This document shows, in pieces, positions 25,727 to 35,848 of a stretch of DNA of 64,000 bases (within the stretch, counting starts at the first letter, position 1; each line of letters starts with the position of its first letter). This stretch comes from Anaerostipes sp. MSJ-23 (GTDB taxonomy: Bacteria; Bacillota; Clostridia; Lachnospirales; Lachnospiraceae): NCBI RefSeq assembly GCF_018918155.1, contig NZ_JAHLPY010000007.1, positions 1 to 64,000 on the forward strand, given 5' to 3'. A program made the position numbers and the translations under genes. The notes beneath the pieces are model-generated. The model was not told the origin of the DNA and did no database searches. It saw only the letters and a list, made by a program, of their open reading frames with translations.

Positions 25727-26206
25727 TTAATGCTGATGATGATGTACAGTTGCAGAAATTCTTTTATCAAAATTTAATGTTTCTATTTCTTTTTTTACAG
25801 TTACTCCATGTAGTTTTTGAAGCATTTGAAGCATTGGCTCATTATATGGAGTAATAAAAGAATACGCATCTTCTCCATAAAATAATGGAGCATGACGATT
25901 TCCGATTTCATAACAGGTTTTTGCAACCATAAAAGCATGGTTTGGATCGATTGTGATCTTAATAATTTCACATGCTGGCGTATGAACGGCAATGATTAAA
26001 TCATCATCTTTATATAAGACATCTCCTTCATATAATCCTCTGGTCAAAATAGAATCACCCAGACGAATTCCAATTTCTCTTCCAGCATCGGTTTTTTTTC
26101 TATGAATTTTCTTAAATGCTTCATGCCATTCAATATCTACATACTCAATTGTTTTTCCAGATACCTCTATTTCATCCAATCTTCCTTCAATCTTTTCACA
26201 TAGCAT
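25727..26206 (-). CDS. ureE: Urease nickel metallochaperone UreE
   Basis: 159 residues from the ATG at 26206, where AAAGGAG is placed 8 nt upstream; a nearer-to-ureC ATG at 26224 lacks a site. The N-terminal domain is peptide-binding (RKKTDAGREIGIRLGDS) and the C-terminal domain is metal-binding (YEIGNRHAPLFYGEDAYSF). It ends ISATVHHHQH, a short His-rich tail compared with the long tail of Klebsiella UreE, so it delivers rather than stores nickel. Lies 23 nt after ureC. Confidence 0.92.
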   Translation of the reverse strand: MLCEKIEGRLDEIEVSGKTIEYVDIEWHEAFKKIHRKKTDAGREIGIRLGDSILTRGLYEGDVLYKDDDLIIAVHTPACEIIKITIDPNHAFMVAKTCYEIGNRHAPLFYGEDAYSFITPYNEPMLQMLQKLHGVTVKKEIETLNFDKRISATVHHHQH

Positions 26207-26229
26207 AAATTTTTCTCCTTTCATCCATT

Positions 26230-27951
26230 TTAAAACAGATGGTATAGCTGCGTTAATGGAAGCTTTTTCGCTGGTTTTGATGTTATATGTTCTCCATCTA
26301 CACAGACTTCATAGGTTTCTGGATTTACCGTGATTTCTGGTGTTTTATCATTAAATTTCATATCTTTTTTTCCAATATTACGACATCCAGACACTGGAAC
26401 TACCATTTTTTCTAAATGATACCGTTCTTTCACTCCTTCTTTTATTGCTTCTTTTGATACAAAAGTTATGCAGGAATCATACTTTGCTTTTCCATGTGCT
26501 GCAAACATTGGACGATACAATACTGGCTCACAAGTTGGAATCGAAGCATTCGCATCTCCCATTTTAGCAGCAATGATCATACCACCTTTGATGATAATAT
26601 CTGGTTTTACACCAAAAAATGCAGGATTCCAAAGAACTAAATCTGCCATTTTCCCCTTTTCAACAGAGCCTACATACTGATCCACTCCATGTGTAATTGC
26701 CGGGTTAATCGTATATTTCGAAATGTATCGTTTTACACGAAAGTTATCATTTTCATGTCCTTGATCTTCTGGAAGTGGTCCACGTTCTTCCTTCATTTTA
26801 CTTGCAGTTTGCCATGTTCTTGTGATGACTTCTCCAACACGCCCCATTGCCTGAGAATCTGAACTCATCATACTAAAGACTCCCATATCATGCAAAACAT
26901 CTTCTGCTGCAATTGTCTCCGGACGAATTCTAGAGTCTGCAAATGCAACATCTTCTGGTATTCGCTTATCTAGATGATGGCATACCATTAACATATCTAA
27001 GTGTTCATCCAACGTATTAATGGTAAATGGCATCGTTGGATTGGTAGAAGAAGGAAGAACATTAGGAGCCGCTGCTGCACGGATAATGTCCGGCGCATGT
27101 CCTCCTCCTGCACCTTCTGTATGATATGTATGAATGGTACGTCCTGCAATCGCCGCTAACGTGTCTTCCACACATCCACCTTCATTTAAAGTATCCGTAT
27201 GAATTGCCACTTGAACATCATAATCATCTGCTGCATTTAAGCAATGATCGATTGCTGCCGGTGTACAGCCCCAATCTTCATGTAATTTTAATCCCATAGC
27301 TCCAGCTTTTATTTGCTCTACTAGTGCTTTTTCATCCGAACAATTGCCTTTCCCGAGAAATCCAAGATTCATTGGGTATTCTTCTGCAGCTCGAAGCATT
27401 CGTTCTATATTCCATGGCCCAGGGGTACAAGTTGTTGCATTCGTTCCATCGGCCGGACCCGTTCCCCCACCGATCATCGTCGTAATTCCACTATACAACG
27501 CACAGTCAATTTGTTGCGGCGAAATAAAATGAATATGCGTATCCAAACCACCTGCTGTTACAATCAAATTTTCTCCCGCCAGGGCTTCTGTTGAAGCCCC
27601 CACTGTCATTCCAGGAGTCACTCCATCCATAATTGCAGGATTTCCTGCCTTTCCAATTCCCTGAATGACTCCATTTTTAATTCCGATATCTGCTTTATAA
27701 ATACCGGTATAATCAACGATCAGTGCATTCGTAATTACAAGATCTAGATCTCCGTCTGCACTTGTCGTTGTTACTGACTGCCCCATTCCATCACGCAATG
27801 TTTTTCCACCGCCAAATTTGCTCTCATCCCCATAGGTTGTGTAGTCTTTTTCTACTTCAATGATAAGTTGTGTATCTGCCAGACGAACCTTATCACCCGT
27901 TGTCGGGCCATACATCATAGCATACTTCTCTCCTGATATTTTTATACTCAT
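26230..27951 (-). CDS. ureC: Urease alpha (catalytic) subunit
   Basis: 573 residues. Every active-site residue expected from Klebsiella UreC is present with an offset of +5: nickel ligands His139, His141, His251, His277 and Asp365, carbamylated Lys222 ([10 protein letters not shown]), and flap residues Cys324 and His325 (VCHHLD). The enzyme hydrolyses urea to ammonia and carbamate in the cytoplasm. The gene order ureA, ureB, ureC with separate gamma and beta genes is the common bacterial form, unlike the fused Helicobacter form. Should be catalytically competent once nickel is inserted. Confidence 0.98.
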   Translation of the reverse strand: MSIKISGEKYAMMYGPTTGDKVRLADTQLIIEVEKDYTTYGDESKFGGGKTLRDGMGQSVTTTSADGDLDLVITNALIVDYTGIYKADIGIKNGVIQGIGKAGNPAIMDGVTPGMTVGASTEALAGENLIVTAGGLDTHIHFISPQQIDCALYSGITTMIGGGTGPADGTNATTCTPGPWNIERMLRAAEEYPMNLGFLGKGNCSDEKALVEQIKAGAMGLKLHEDWGCTPAAIDHCLNAADDYDVQVAIHTDTLNEGGCVEDTLAAIAGRTIHTYHTEGAGGGHAPDIIRAAAAPNVLPSSTNPTMPFTINTLDEHLDMLMVCHHLDKRIPEDVAFADSRIRPETIAAEDVLHDMGVFSMMSSDSQAMGRVGEVITRTWQTASKMKEERGPLPEDQGHENDNFRVKRYISKYTINPAITHGVDQYVGSVEKGKMADLVLWNPAFFGVKPDIIIKGGMIIAAKMGDANASIPTCEPVLYRPMFAAHGKAKYDSCITFVSKEAIKEGVKERYHLEKMVVPVSGCRNIGKKDMKFNDKTPEITVNPETYEVCVDGEHITSKPAKKLPLTQLYHLF

Positions 27952-27972
27952 GTTTCTTCCTCCGTCTGCTTG

Positions 27973-28350
27973 TCATTTTTTTGTTTCTTCCAAAAGAAAT
28001 CCCCTTAATTTTGCATTTTTAATAGCTGTTTCTTTTGTTGCCTCTGATGCCTGTGCACAAGTTAGATCATTTAATCCAAAAATTCTTCTTGTACCTCCAA
28101 TTGCCGTAAGCTGTACTTCTTTTTCCTCTCCCGGTTCAAAACGTACCGATGTTCCAGACGGGATATCCAGATGATAACCATATGCTTTTTCACGTTCAAA
28201 TTTCAGACATCGATTCACTTCAAAAAAATGAAAATGTGATCCAACTTGCACTGGTCTGTCCCCGATATTTGCCACCATGACTGTTATTACAGGTTTTCCT
28301 TCATTTAACGTAATTTCACGTTCCATTGGCATGATTTCTCCAACTTTCAT
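27973..28350 (-). CDS. ureB: Urease beta subunit
   Basis: 125 residues. Typical UreB features are [18 protein letters not shown] at the start, [19 protein letters not shown], then [20 protein letters not shown]. It forms the jelly-roll subunit that packs around UreC. Lies 11 nt after ureA and 21 nt before ureC. Confidence 0.97.
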   Translation of the reverse strand: MKVGEIMPMEREITLNEGKPVITVMVANIGDRPVQVGSHFHFFEVNRCLKFEREKAYGYHLDIPSGTSVRFEPGEEKEVQLTAIGGTRRIFGLNDLTCAQASEATKETAIKNAKLRGFLLEETKK

Positions 28351-28361
28351 TCGTATCCTCC

Positions 28362-28664
28362 TTACTGAATCGGATGATGTACCGTTACTAATTTTGTTCC
28401 ATCCGGAAAGGTTGCTTCTACCTGCACCTGTGTAATCATATCCGAAACACCTTCCATAACATCTTCTTTTGTCAATAACTTTGTACCAAGCTGCATCAAT
28501 TCCGTTACTTCTTTTCCATCTCTTGCCATTTCCATCAATTCTGAACTGATATAGGCCATAGACTCTGTATAATTTAATTTAAGTCCCCGCTGCATTCGTT
28601 CCTTTGCCAGATTACCGGCCATGTGAAGCATCAGCTTCTCCTGTTCTTTTGGTGTCAGACGCAT
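28362..28664 (-). CDS. ureA: Urease gamma subunit
   Basis: 100 residues, the standard gamma length. [31 protein letters not shown] and the C-terminal [19 protein letters not shown] are diagnostic. First gene of the urease operon. GGGAGG is 9 nt before the ATG. No promoter is visible in the 44 nt between the ATG and the hairpin at 28709-28745, so transcripts must cross that hairpin. Confidence 0.97.
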   Translation of the reverse strand: MRLTPKEQEKLMLHMAGNLAKERMQRGLKLNYTESMAYISSELMEMARDGKEVTELMQLGTKLLTKEDVMEGVSDMITQVQVEATFPDGTKLVTVHHPIQ

Positions 28665-28708
28665 GATCGATTTCCTCCCAACTTATTTTCTGTATTCTTT
28701 TAACAAAA

Positions 28709-28745
28709 AAAGGCAGTGAGAACCCTTTCGAGCCTCACTGCCTTT
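28709..28745 (-). terminator. Terminator or attenuator hairpin between the 28792 gene and ureA
   Basis: Minus strand AAAGGCAGTGAG, 13-nt loop, CTCACTGCCTTT, then TTTTTGTT. The 12-bp perfect stem with a U-run is a strong intrinsic terminator. It lies 45 nt upstream of ureA and downstream of a promoter-like sequence at 28755-28783. Confidence 0.8.
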
Positions 28746-28754
28746 CTTTGCATC

Positions 28755-28783
28755 ATATTATCATTCTCTATGCATTTTGTCAA
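28755..28783 (-). promoter_or_regulatory. Probable promoter of the urease operon
   Basis: TTGACA (28778-28783), 17 nt, TAATAT (28755-28760) on the minus strand. The -35 is perfect and the -10 matches four of six. The start site would fall at about 28748, immediately before the hairpin. Confidence 0.55.
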
Positions 28784-28791
28784 ACAATCCT

Positions 28792-29139
28792 TTATTTTAT
28801 CTTCGAAAGAATTGCTTCTACCGCCGCACATGCAGGACAATCGCAATATTTTGCTCCTGCTGCTTTGATTTCTTCTGCATGAGCCAGAACTTCTTTTACC
28901 TTTTCTTTTCCAAAAACTTTCACACCTGCCTCAGACTTTGCAAATCCAATCAATCCATCAATTGGCATAATATCTTCCTCAAGTTCTGCAATATAACGTT
29001 TTGTTTCTTCTGCTTCCTTGTCTGTACCAACCGCCTGCAGCCATGCATTTGCTGCATCTTTTGCCTCCTGACTACAAGAAGGAGCCGCAATCAATTCGTT
29101 TGTTTTCTTTATCACTTCGTCTAATACTTGTTTTTCCAT
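28792..29139 (-). CDS. Small conserved protein with a C-terminal CxCxxC motif, function unknown
   Basis: 115 residues, mostly helical and acidic. The N-terminus MEKQVLDEVIKKTNELI runs to a central TKRYIAELEEDIMPIDGLIGF. Near residue 99 is KYCDCPACAAVEAIL, a CxCxxC motif that could bind a metal, plus Cys22. I recall similar Lachnospiraceae proteins labelled as Hsp90-like, but nothing here resembles an Hsp90 domain and I do not endorse that. It lies upstream of the urease operon in the same direction; a link to nickel or urease is only positional. Confidence 0.65.
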   Translation of the reverse strand: MEKQVLDEVIKKTNELIAAPSCSQEAKDAANAWLQAVGTDKEAEETKRYIAELEEDIMPIDGLIGFAKSEAGVKVFGKEKVKEVLAHAEEIKAAGAKYCDCPACAAVEAILSKIK

Positions 29140-29167
29140 TTCTCATTCTCCTTTTTTCAATATGATA

Positions 29168-29210
29168 AAGACGGCAGATACCCATCTTCCTCGATAAGTA
29201 CTGCCGCCTT
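29168..29210 (-). terminator. Hairpin downstream of ppdK
   Basis: Minus strand AAGGCGGCAG, 23-nt loop, CTGCCGTCTT, then TATCAT. The stem is strong but the U-run is poor, so some read-through into the 28792 gene is possible. Confidence 0.5.
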
Positions 29211-29224
29211 CTTTTAAGAATTTT

Positions 29225-31855
29225 TTATGCTTCTTTATCTTTAATAACTGCCTGTGCTGCTGCCAGTCTTGCAATTGGCACACGGAATGGTGAGCATGAT
29301 ACATAGTCTAATCCAGCTCTATAGCAGAATTCTACGGAAGATGGATCTCCACCATGTTCTCCACAGATTCCAAGATGGATATCTGGACGAGTTTGTTTTC
29401 CTTTCTTTGCTGCCATTTCGACAAGCTGTCCAACACCTTTCTGATCTAATTTTGCAAATGGATCAGATTCATAAATTTTATTTTCATAATAAGATTCCAG
29501 GAATTTACCTGCATCATCACGAGAGAATCCAAAGGTCATCTGTGTTAAGTCATTCGTTCCAAAGGAGAAGAATTCTGCTTCTTCTGCAATTTCATCTGCA
29601 AGCAATGCAGCACGAGGAATCTCAATCATTGTACCAACTTTATACTGGATATCAGATTCATAATATGCTTTTACTTTTTCTGCAGTTTTTACAACAACTT
29701 CTTTTACAAATGCAAGCTCTTTCTTTTCTCCTACTAATGGAATCATGATTTCAGGAACAATATCATATCCTTTTTCCTGTTTTACTTCAATCGCTGCTTC
29801 CATTACGGCTCTTGTCTGCATCTTCGCAATTTCAGGATAGGTTACCGCAAGACGGCATCCACGATGACCCATCATTGGATTGAATTCATGAAGAGCCGCA
29901 CGTCTCATGTTAATTTCTTCTACCGTAACCCCCATATCTTTTGCTAAAGCCTGGATTTCTTCCAGTGTATTTGGAAGGAATTCATGAAGAGGTGGATCTA
30001 AGAAACGGATTGTAACCGGTTTTCCTTCCATAACCTCATATAAATCTTTAAAATCTTTCTTCTGATAAGGAATCAGCTGATTTAATGCAATTTCTCTTGC
30101 TTCTTTTGTTGTAGAAAGAATCATACGACGAATCTTTGGAATTCTTTCTGCATCAAAGAACATATGCTCTGTACGGCAAAGTCCAATACCTTCTGCTCCA
30201 AATTTTACTGCATTTAATGCATCCGCAGGTGTATCTGCATTAGTTCTTACCTGTAATGTACGAATTTCATCGGCCCATTTCATAATACGATCGAAGTTTC
30301 CGCTAATGCTTGCAGGTACGGTACGAATCTCTCCAAGATAAATCTTACCAGTAGAACCATCCAGAGAAATATAATCTCCTTCCTTGATTGTCTTTCCACC
30401 TAAAGTAAATGATTTTCCATCTTCTGCGAATTTGATATCTCCGCATCCAGCTACACATGCTGTTCCCATTCCACGAGCTACAACGGCTGCGTGAGATGTC
30501 ATACCACCACGTGCTGTTAAGATACCTTCTGCTGCATGCATTCCTTCGATATCTTCCGGAGATGTCTCCAGACGAACAAGAATAACCTTTAATCCTGCTT
30601 CATGATGCAATTTTGCCATTTCAGCATCAAAGTAAACTTTACCTGCTGCTGCTCCAGGAGATGCAGGAAGCGCTTCTCCAATCGGAACTGCTGCTTTTAA
30701 GGCTGAATCATCAAAGTTTGGATGGAGCAGCTGATCAAGTGCTTTTGCATCAATTCTTGATACCGCTTCTTCTTTTGAAATCTTTCCTTCATCTACTAAT
30801 TCACATGCGATACGAAGAGCCGCTGGTGCTGTTCTTTTACCATTTCTTGTCTGTAAGAAATAAAGTTTTCCTTCCTGAATGGTAAATTCCATGTCTTGCA
30901 TGTCACGATAATGCTCTTCCAGTGTATGTGCGATATCCATAAACTGTTTGTAGCATTCTGGTAAATCTTCTGCCAATTTTGTGATTGGCTGTGGTGTACG
31001 AACACCTGCTACAACGTCTTCACCCTGTGCATTGATCAGATATTCTCCATAAATCTGTTTTTCACCAGTCGATGGGTTTCTTGTAAACGCTACACCAGTT
31101 CCAGAAGTATCTCCCATGTTTCCAAATACCATCGTCTGTACATTAACCGCTGTTCCCCAGTCACCAGGGATATCATTCATTCGACGATAGTAAATTGCAC
31201 GAGGATTATCCCATGAACGGAATACTGCTTTGATTGCTTCAAATAACTGATCTTTTGGATCCTGTGGGAAATCTTCGTTCAATGCTTTTTTATAAATTCT
31301 CTTATAACGTTTGATAACTTCTTTTAAGTCATCCGCAGTTAATTCCGTGTCGTACTGTACTCCGTTTTCTTCTTTAATATCATCCAGTACTTCTTCGAAT
31401 TTTGCTTTGTCCACTTCTTTTACAACGTCCGCAAACATCTGAATGAAACGACGGTAAGAATCATAAGCAAATCTAGGGTTTCCTGTTTTCTTTGCAAATC
31501 CTTCAACAGCTACATCATTCAGACCTAAATTCAGGATGGTATCCATCATACCCGGCATGGAGACACGGGCCCCAGAACGAACAGACACTAAAAGAGGATC
31601 TTCCAGGTCTCCGAACTTCTTTCCCTGGATCTCTTCCAGTGCTTTCATGGCATCATAAATCTGATCTGCCACTTCGTCACTGATTTTTCCTCCACATTCA
31701 TAATAATTGGTGCAGGCTTCTGTTGTCACGGTAAAGCCCTGAGGGATTGGCAGATTCAATCCTGTCATTTCTGCTAAGTTTGCGCCTTTTCCACCAAGAA
31801 GGTTGCGCATATCTGCATTTCCTTCGCTAAATTTATAAACCCATTTTGTTGACAT
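29225..31855 (-). CDS. ppdK: Pyruvate, phosphate dikinase
   Basis: 876 residues. The ATP-grasp N-terminus carries LLGGKGANLAEM (18-29) and VSVRSGARVSMPGMMDTILNLG (about 91-112). The swivelling phosphohistidine domain has GGMTSHAAVVARGMG with the phospho-His at 455. The PEP/pyruvate barrel ends with ICGEHGGDP, catalytic Cys831. These numbers match the Clostridium symbiosum enzyme. It interconverts pyruvate, ATP and phosphate with PEP, AMP and pyrophosphate, useful for PTS-dependent anaerobes. Monocistronic, with a promoter at 31907-31935 and AGGAGG before the ATG. Confidence 0.97.
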   Translation of the reverse strand: MSTKWVYKFSEGNADMRNLLGGKGANLAEMTGLNLPIPQGFTVTTEACTNYYECGGKISDEVADQIYDAMKALEEIQGKKFGDLEDPLLVSVRSGARVSMPGMMDTILNLGLNDVAVEGFAKKTGNPRFAYDSYRRFIQMFADVVKEVDKAKFEEVLDDIKEENGVQYDTELTADDLKEVIKRYKRIYKKALNEDFPQDPKDQLFEAIKAVFRSWDNPRAIYYRRMNDIPGDWGTAVNVQTMVFGNMGDTSGTGVAFTRNPSTGEKQIYGEYLINAQGEDVVAGVRTPQPITKLAEDLPECYKQFMDIAHTLEEHYRDMQDMEFTIQEGKLYFLQTRNGKRTAPAALRIACELVDEGKISKEEAVSRIDAKALDQLLHPNFDDSALKAAVPIGEALPASPGAAAGKVYFDAEMAKLHHEAGLKVILVRLETSPEDIEGMHAAEGILTARGGMTSHAAVVARGMGTACVAGCGDIKFAEDGKSFTLGGKTIKEGDYISLDGSTGKIYLGEIRTVPASISGNFDRIMKWADEIRTLQVRTNADTPADALNAVKFGAEGIGLCRTEHMFFDAERIPKIRRMILSTTKEAREIALNQLIPYQKKDFKDLYEVMEGKPVTIRFLDPPLHEFLPNTLEEIQALAKDMGVTVEEINMRRAALHEFNPMMGHRGCRLAVTYPEIAKMQTRAVMEAAIEVKQEKGYDIVPEIMIPLVGEKKELAFVKEVVVKTAEKVKAYYESDIQYKVGTMIEIPRAALLADEIAEEAEFFSFGTNDLTQMTFGFSRDDAGKFLESYYENKIYESDPFAKLDQKGVGQLVEMAAKKGKQTRPDIHLGICGEHGGDPSSVEFCYRAGLDYVSCSPFRVPIARLAAAQAVIKDKEA

Positions 31856-31906
31856 GTCTATACCTCCTAAAATTAAGTTATGTCACATTCATATGTCATT
31901 GAACTT

Positions 31907-31935
31907 ATTGTACCACATATTTCAGATTTTGCAAA
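31907..31935 (-). promoter_or_regulatory. Promoter of ppdK
   Basis: TTTGCA (31930-31935), 17 nt, TACAAT (31907-31912) on the minus strand, about 50 nt before the ATG. Confidence 0.7.
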
Positions 31936-31947
31936 ACTTTTTTGTGT

Positions 31948-32027
31948 ATTTTACATAATTTTTTTCATTTTTATCGTTTTTCATTATAAAAACTGCACAT
32001 TTACATGATTTTCGATACAATTTACAC
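31948..32027. repeat. Three ATTTACA-type boxes upstream of the ppdK promoter
   Basis: Boxes ATTTTACA (31948), ATTTACA (31999) and ATTTACA (32020) lie on one strand at spacings of about 51 and 21 nt, near whole helical turns. In this A/T-rich stretch of about 230 nt no gene is visible. Confidence 0.3.
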
Positions 32028-32084
32028 TGTTATTTTTGTCTTATTTTAACGATTTTTGTGTTTTATTTTTTGTATACAATATAT

Positions 32085-32125
32085 AAAAATCCCAGAGTCT
32101 TTTCACTGAAAAGATCCTAGGATTT
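32085..32125 (-). terminator. Terminator at the end of the beta-glucoside operon
   Basis: Minus strand AAATCCTAGGATCTTTTC, loop AGTG, GAAAAGACTCTGGGATTT, then TTATATAT, with mismatches in the middle of the stem. It lies well past the GH1 stop, so the short reading frame at 32172-32288 may share the transcript. Confidence 0.65.
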
Positions 32126-32171
32126 CATTTTTATATCAAAATTATTCAGTTTTTTAAGAATGTTTTCTTTT

Positions 32172-32288
32172 TTATTTGTGATCAGCAACCTTATCAATTG
32201 CCTCAGCGACAGCATCAATCTTTTTATGGCTTTCTAACATTTTCTTTTTATAGTCTGTTTTTTGCTGCTTGTTTTTTTCTTTATCCAA
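32172..32288 (-). CDS. Possible 38-residue lysine-rich peptide
   Basis: Read from TTG at 32288 the product is very basic and helical and ends KKIDAVAEAIDKVADHK. An inner ATG (codon 17) could start a shorter form. No convincing ribosome site is present, and the frame is closed upstream by TAA. It lies between the GH1 gene and the terminator at 32085-32125, so it may be a remnant of a longer gene or a true small peptide. Weakly supported. Confidence 0.25.
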   Translation of the reverse strand: MDKEKNKQQKTDYKKKMLESHKKIDAVAEAIDKVADHK

Positions 32289-32303
32289 AATTTCTAATTA
32301 TTT

Positions 32304-33823
<1,520 letters not shown>

Positions 33824-35707
33824 CTACTGTACACTTAATAATTTACTTTCCTTTGTTACTACTTTATCTTCACATGCTTTGACTTTTGCAAATTGTTCTG
33901 TATTGGAAATAATGATCGGTGTTGTTACATCGTATCCATTTGCTTTAATCTTGTCAATATCAAATTCTAGTAAGATATCCCCTTTTTTCATTGTATCTCC
34001 AGATTTTTTCTTTGGAGTAAAATATTTTCCTTTTAAATTTACTGTATCGATTCCTACATGTACCAAAAGTTCTACTCCATCTTCACTTACTAATCCTAAT
34101 GCATGTCCTGTTTCAAAAACAGCATCTACTTTTCCGTCAAATGGTGCATAGACAACTCCTTTTTCAGGAATGATCGCTGCTCCTTTTCCTAAGATTTCTT
34201 GCGCAAATGTTGGATCTTTCACTTCTGTTAAAGGAATCACTTTCCCTTCAACTGGACTTGTAATGCTGATCTCATTATCTAATAACTGTGCATTAGATTC
34301 TTCTACAAAATCTAAATCATCATCTTCATCTACAATATCTTCAAAGCCAATAATCAGTGTTGCAACAAATGTAACAACTACTGTGACCAAAATTGTGAGT
34401 GCTGCAAATAATAATGTCTGTGGTTTTCCTTTTTCTACATACTGAACAATCGTTACGATTGCTGGTGTTGCAATTCCAAAACATTTCATTTGGAAAAATC
34501 CACCGACTAATCCACCAACAGCACCACCAATACATGCTCCTAACATTGGTCGTTTTAAACGAAGTGTTACACCATAAAGTGCAGGTTCTGTGATACCAGC
34601 AAATAATGCTGAAAACGCAGAAGATCCTGCGACCTGTTTAAAGTCTTTGTTTTTGCTTCGAAGTGCAACTGCAAGAGAGGCTGCACCCTGTGCCATATTA
34701 GAACATAATTCTCCGATACAGATAAAGTTCTCATATCCTGTTGTTGCGATCATCCCTAATTTAATCGGTGTAAATGCATGATGCATACCTGCCATAACAA
34801 CGAATGGATAAACGCCAGCCACAAGACCAATGGCAATAAATCCTAATTTATCATGAATTGCATAAACTACTGTTGATAATCCATTACCGCAAATAGCTCC
34901 TAAAGGTCCAAGAACGATCAATGCGATCGGTGCTTCAATTAAAACAACTAACATTGGTTTTAAGAAGTTCTTTGTGACAACTGGCGTGATTTTATCTACA
35001 AAACGTTCTACATATCTTAGAGAATATACTGCCAAAATGATTGGGATAACCGAATAAGAATAGGATGCATAAGTTACCGGAATATATTTCAAAAATTTCA
35101 CAGTCTGTCCCGCATCATGTGCTGTATTCATCAGTGTAATCAAGTTTGGATGTAACATGATCAGTGCAATACTTGCTGCATAATACATATTTGTTCCAAA
35201 CTTTTTGGATGCTGAAATTGCAATCAGTACTGGCATGAAGAAAAACGCACCATCTCCTATAACACTTAATAACTGATATGTTTGCCCATTTGTGCTTAAC
35301 ACACCGATCATAGGAAGTAATGTAAGCAATACTTTGATCATAGCTGCACCAATGATTGCTGGAATAACAGGTGCCATGATACCTGAAATCGTATCCATCA
35401 GCATTGTAAAGATATTTTTCTTTTCATTCGATTTTGCTGGTACTTCTTTTACTTCATTAGAAAAATTCCCAAGTTTATTTAATTCGTTAAATACGTTTCC
35501 AACATCATTTCCAATAATGATCTGATATTGTCCGCCCTTTTTCATGATTCCCATAACACCTTTTGTTTTCTTTACTGCTTCATCATCAACGATGGATTCA
35601 TCTTTTAATGTGAAACGAAGTCTTGTCATACAATGTACCAGATTGATGACATTATCTTTTCCTCCAACTCTTTGAAGGATCTTTTTTGCTGTATTTTCAT
35701 AATCCAT
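33824..35707 (-). CDS. bglP: PTS beta-glucoside transporter, EIIBCA
   Basis: 627 residues. IIB comes first (1-85, phospho-Cys26 in LVHCMTRLRFTL), then IIC (about 100-450, around ten helices, with VMAGMHHAFTPI and GITEPALYGVTLRLKRP), then glucose-type IIA (about 485-620, phospho-His in LLVHVGIDTVNLKG). Same BCA order as the sucrose transporter in this window but a different subfamily. It lies between licT and the GH1 gene and is preceded by an antiterminator/terminator module. The exact sugar (salicin, arbutin, cellobiose) is not determined. Confidence 0.9.
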   Translation of the reverse strand: MDYENTAKKILQRVGGKDNVINLVHCMTRLRFTLKDESIVDDEAVKKTKGVMGIMKKGGQYQIIIGNDVGNVFNELNKLGNFSNEVKEVPAKSNEKKNIFTMLMDTISGIMAPVIPAIIGAAMIKVLLTLLPMIGVLSTNGQTYQLLSVIGDGAFFFMPVLIAISASKKFGTNMYYAASIALIMLHPNLITLMNTAHDAGQTVKFLKYIPVTYASYSYSVIPIILAVYSLRYVERFVDKITPVVTKNFLKPMLVVLIEAPIALIVLGPLGAICGNGLSTVVYAIHDKLGFIAIGLVAGVYPFVVMAGMHHAFTPIKLGMIATTGYENFICIGELCSNMAQGAASLAVALRSKNKDFKQVAGSSAFSALFAGITEPALYGVTLRLKRPMLGACIGGAVGGLVGGFFQMKCFGIATPAIVTIVQYVEKGKPQTLLFAALTILVTVVVTFVATLIIGFEDIVDEDDDLDFVEESNAQLLDNEISITSPVEGKVIPLTEVKDPTFAQEILGKGAAIIPEKGVVYAPFDGKVDAVFETGHALGLVSEDGVELLVHVGIDTVNLKGKYFTPKKKSGDTMKKGDILLEFDIDKIKANGYDVTTPIIISNTEQFAKVKACEDKVVTKESKLLSVQ

Positions 35708-35763
35708 TTTGTTTTCCTCCTTTTTTTCTGGATTTAAAAATTTTCATCTTTCTTTATATAACA

Positions 35764-35820
35764 AAGACCTGACAATAGATAAAATAATTCCCGGGGTTAT
35801 TTCATCTATCGTCAGGTCTT
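35764..35820 (-). terminator. LicT-controlled terminator before the PTS gene
   Basis: Minus strand AAGACCTGACGATAGAT pairs with ATCTATTGTCAGGTCTT around a GC-rich loop and is followed by TGTTAT. Its left arm overlaps the antiterminator element at 35814-35844, so the two folds are exclusive. Confidence 0.85.
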
Positions 35821-35844
35821 GCTTAACTTAATAATAACAAACCT
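35814..35844 (-). promoter_or_regulatory. RAT antiterminator for LicT, before the PTS gene
   Basis: Minus strand begins AGGTTTGTTATTATT and ends GCAAGACCT, matching the BglG/LicT RNA target pattern (GG-TTGTTA ... GCAA-ACC). Binding by LicT would hold this hairpin and prevent the overlapping terminator from forming. Confidence 0.85.
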
Positions 35845-35848
35845 ATGA

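Noticed and set aside
28777-29124. Cys/Phe-rich plus-strand frame opposite the CxCxxC gene
   Set aside because: Mirror frame of the minus-strand gene; composition (runs of Cys and Phe) is typical of antisense reading of Lys/Glu-rich codons.
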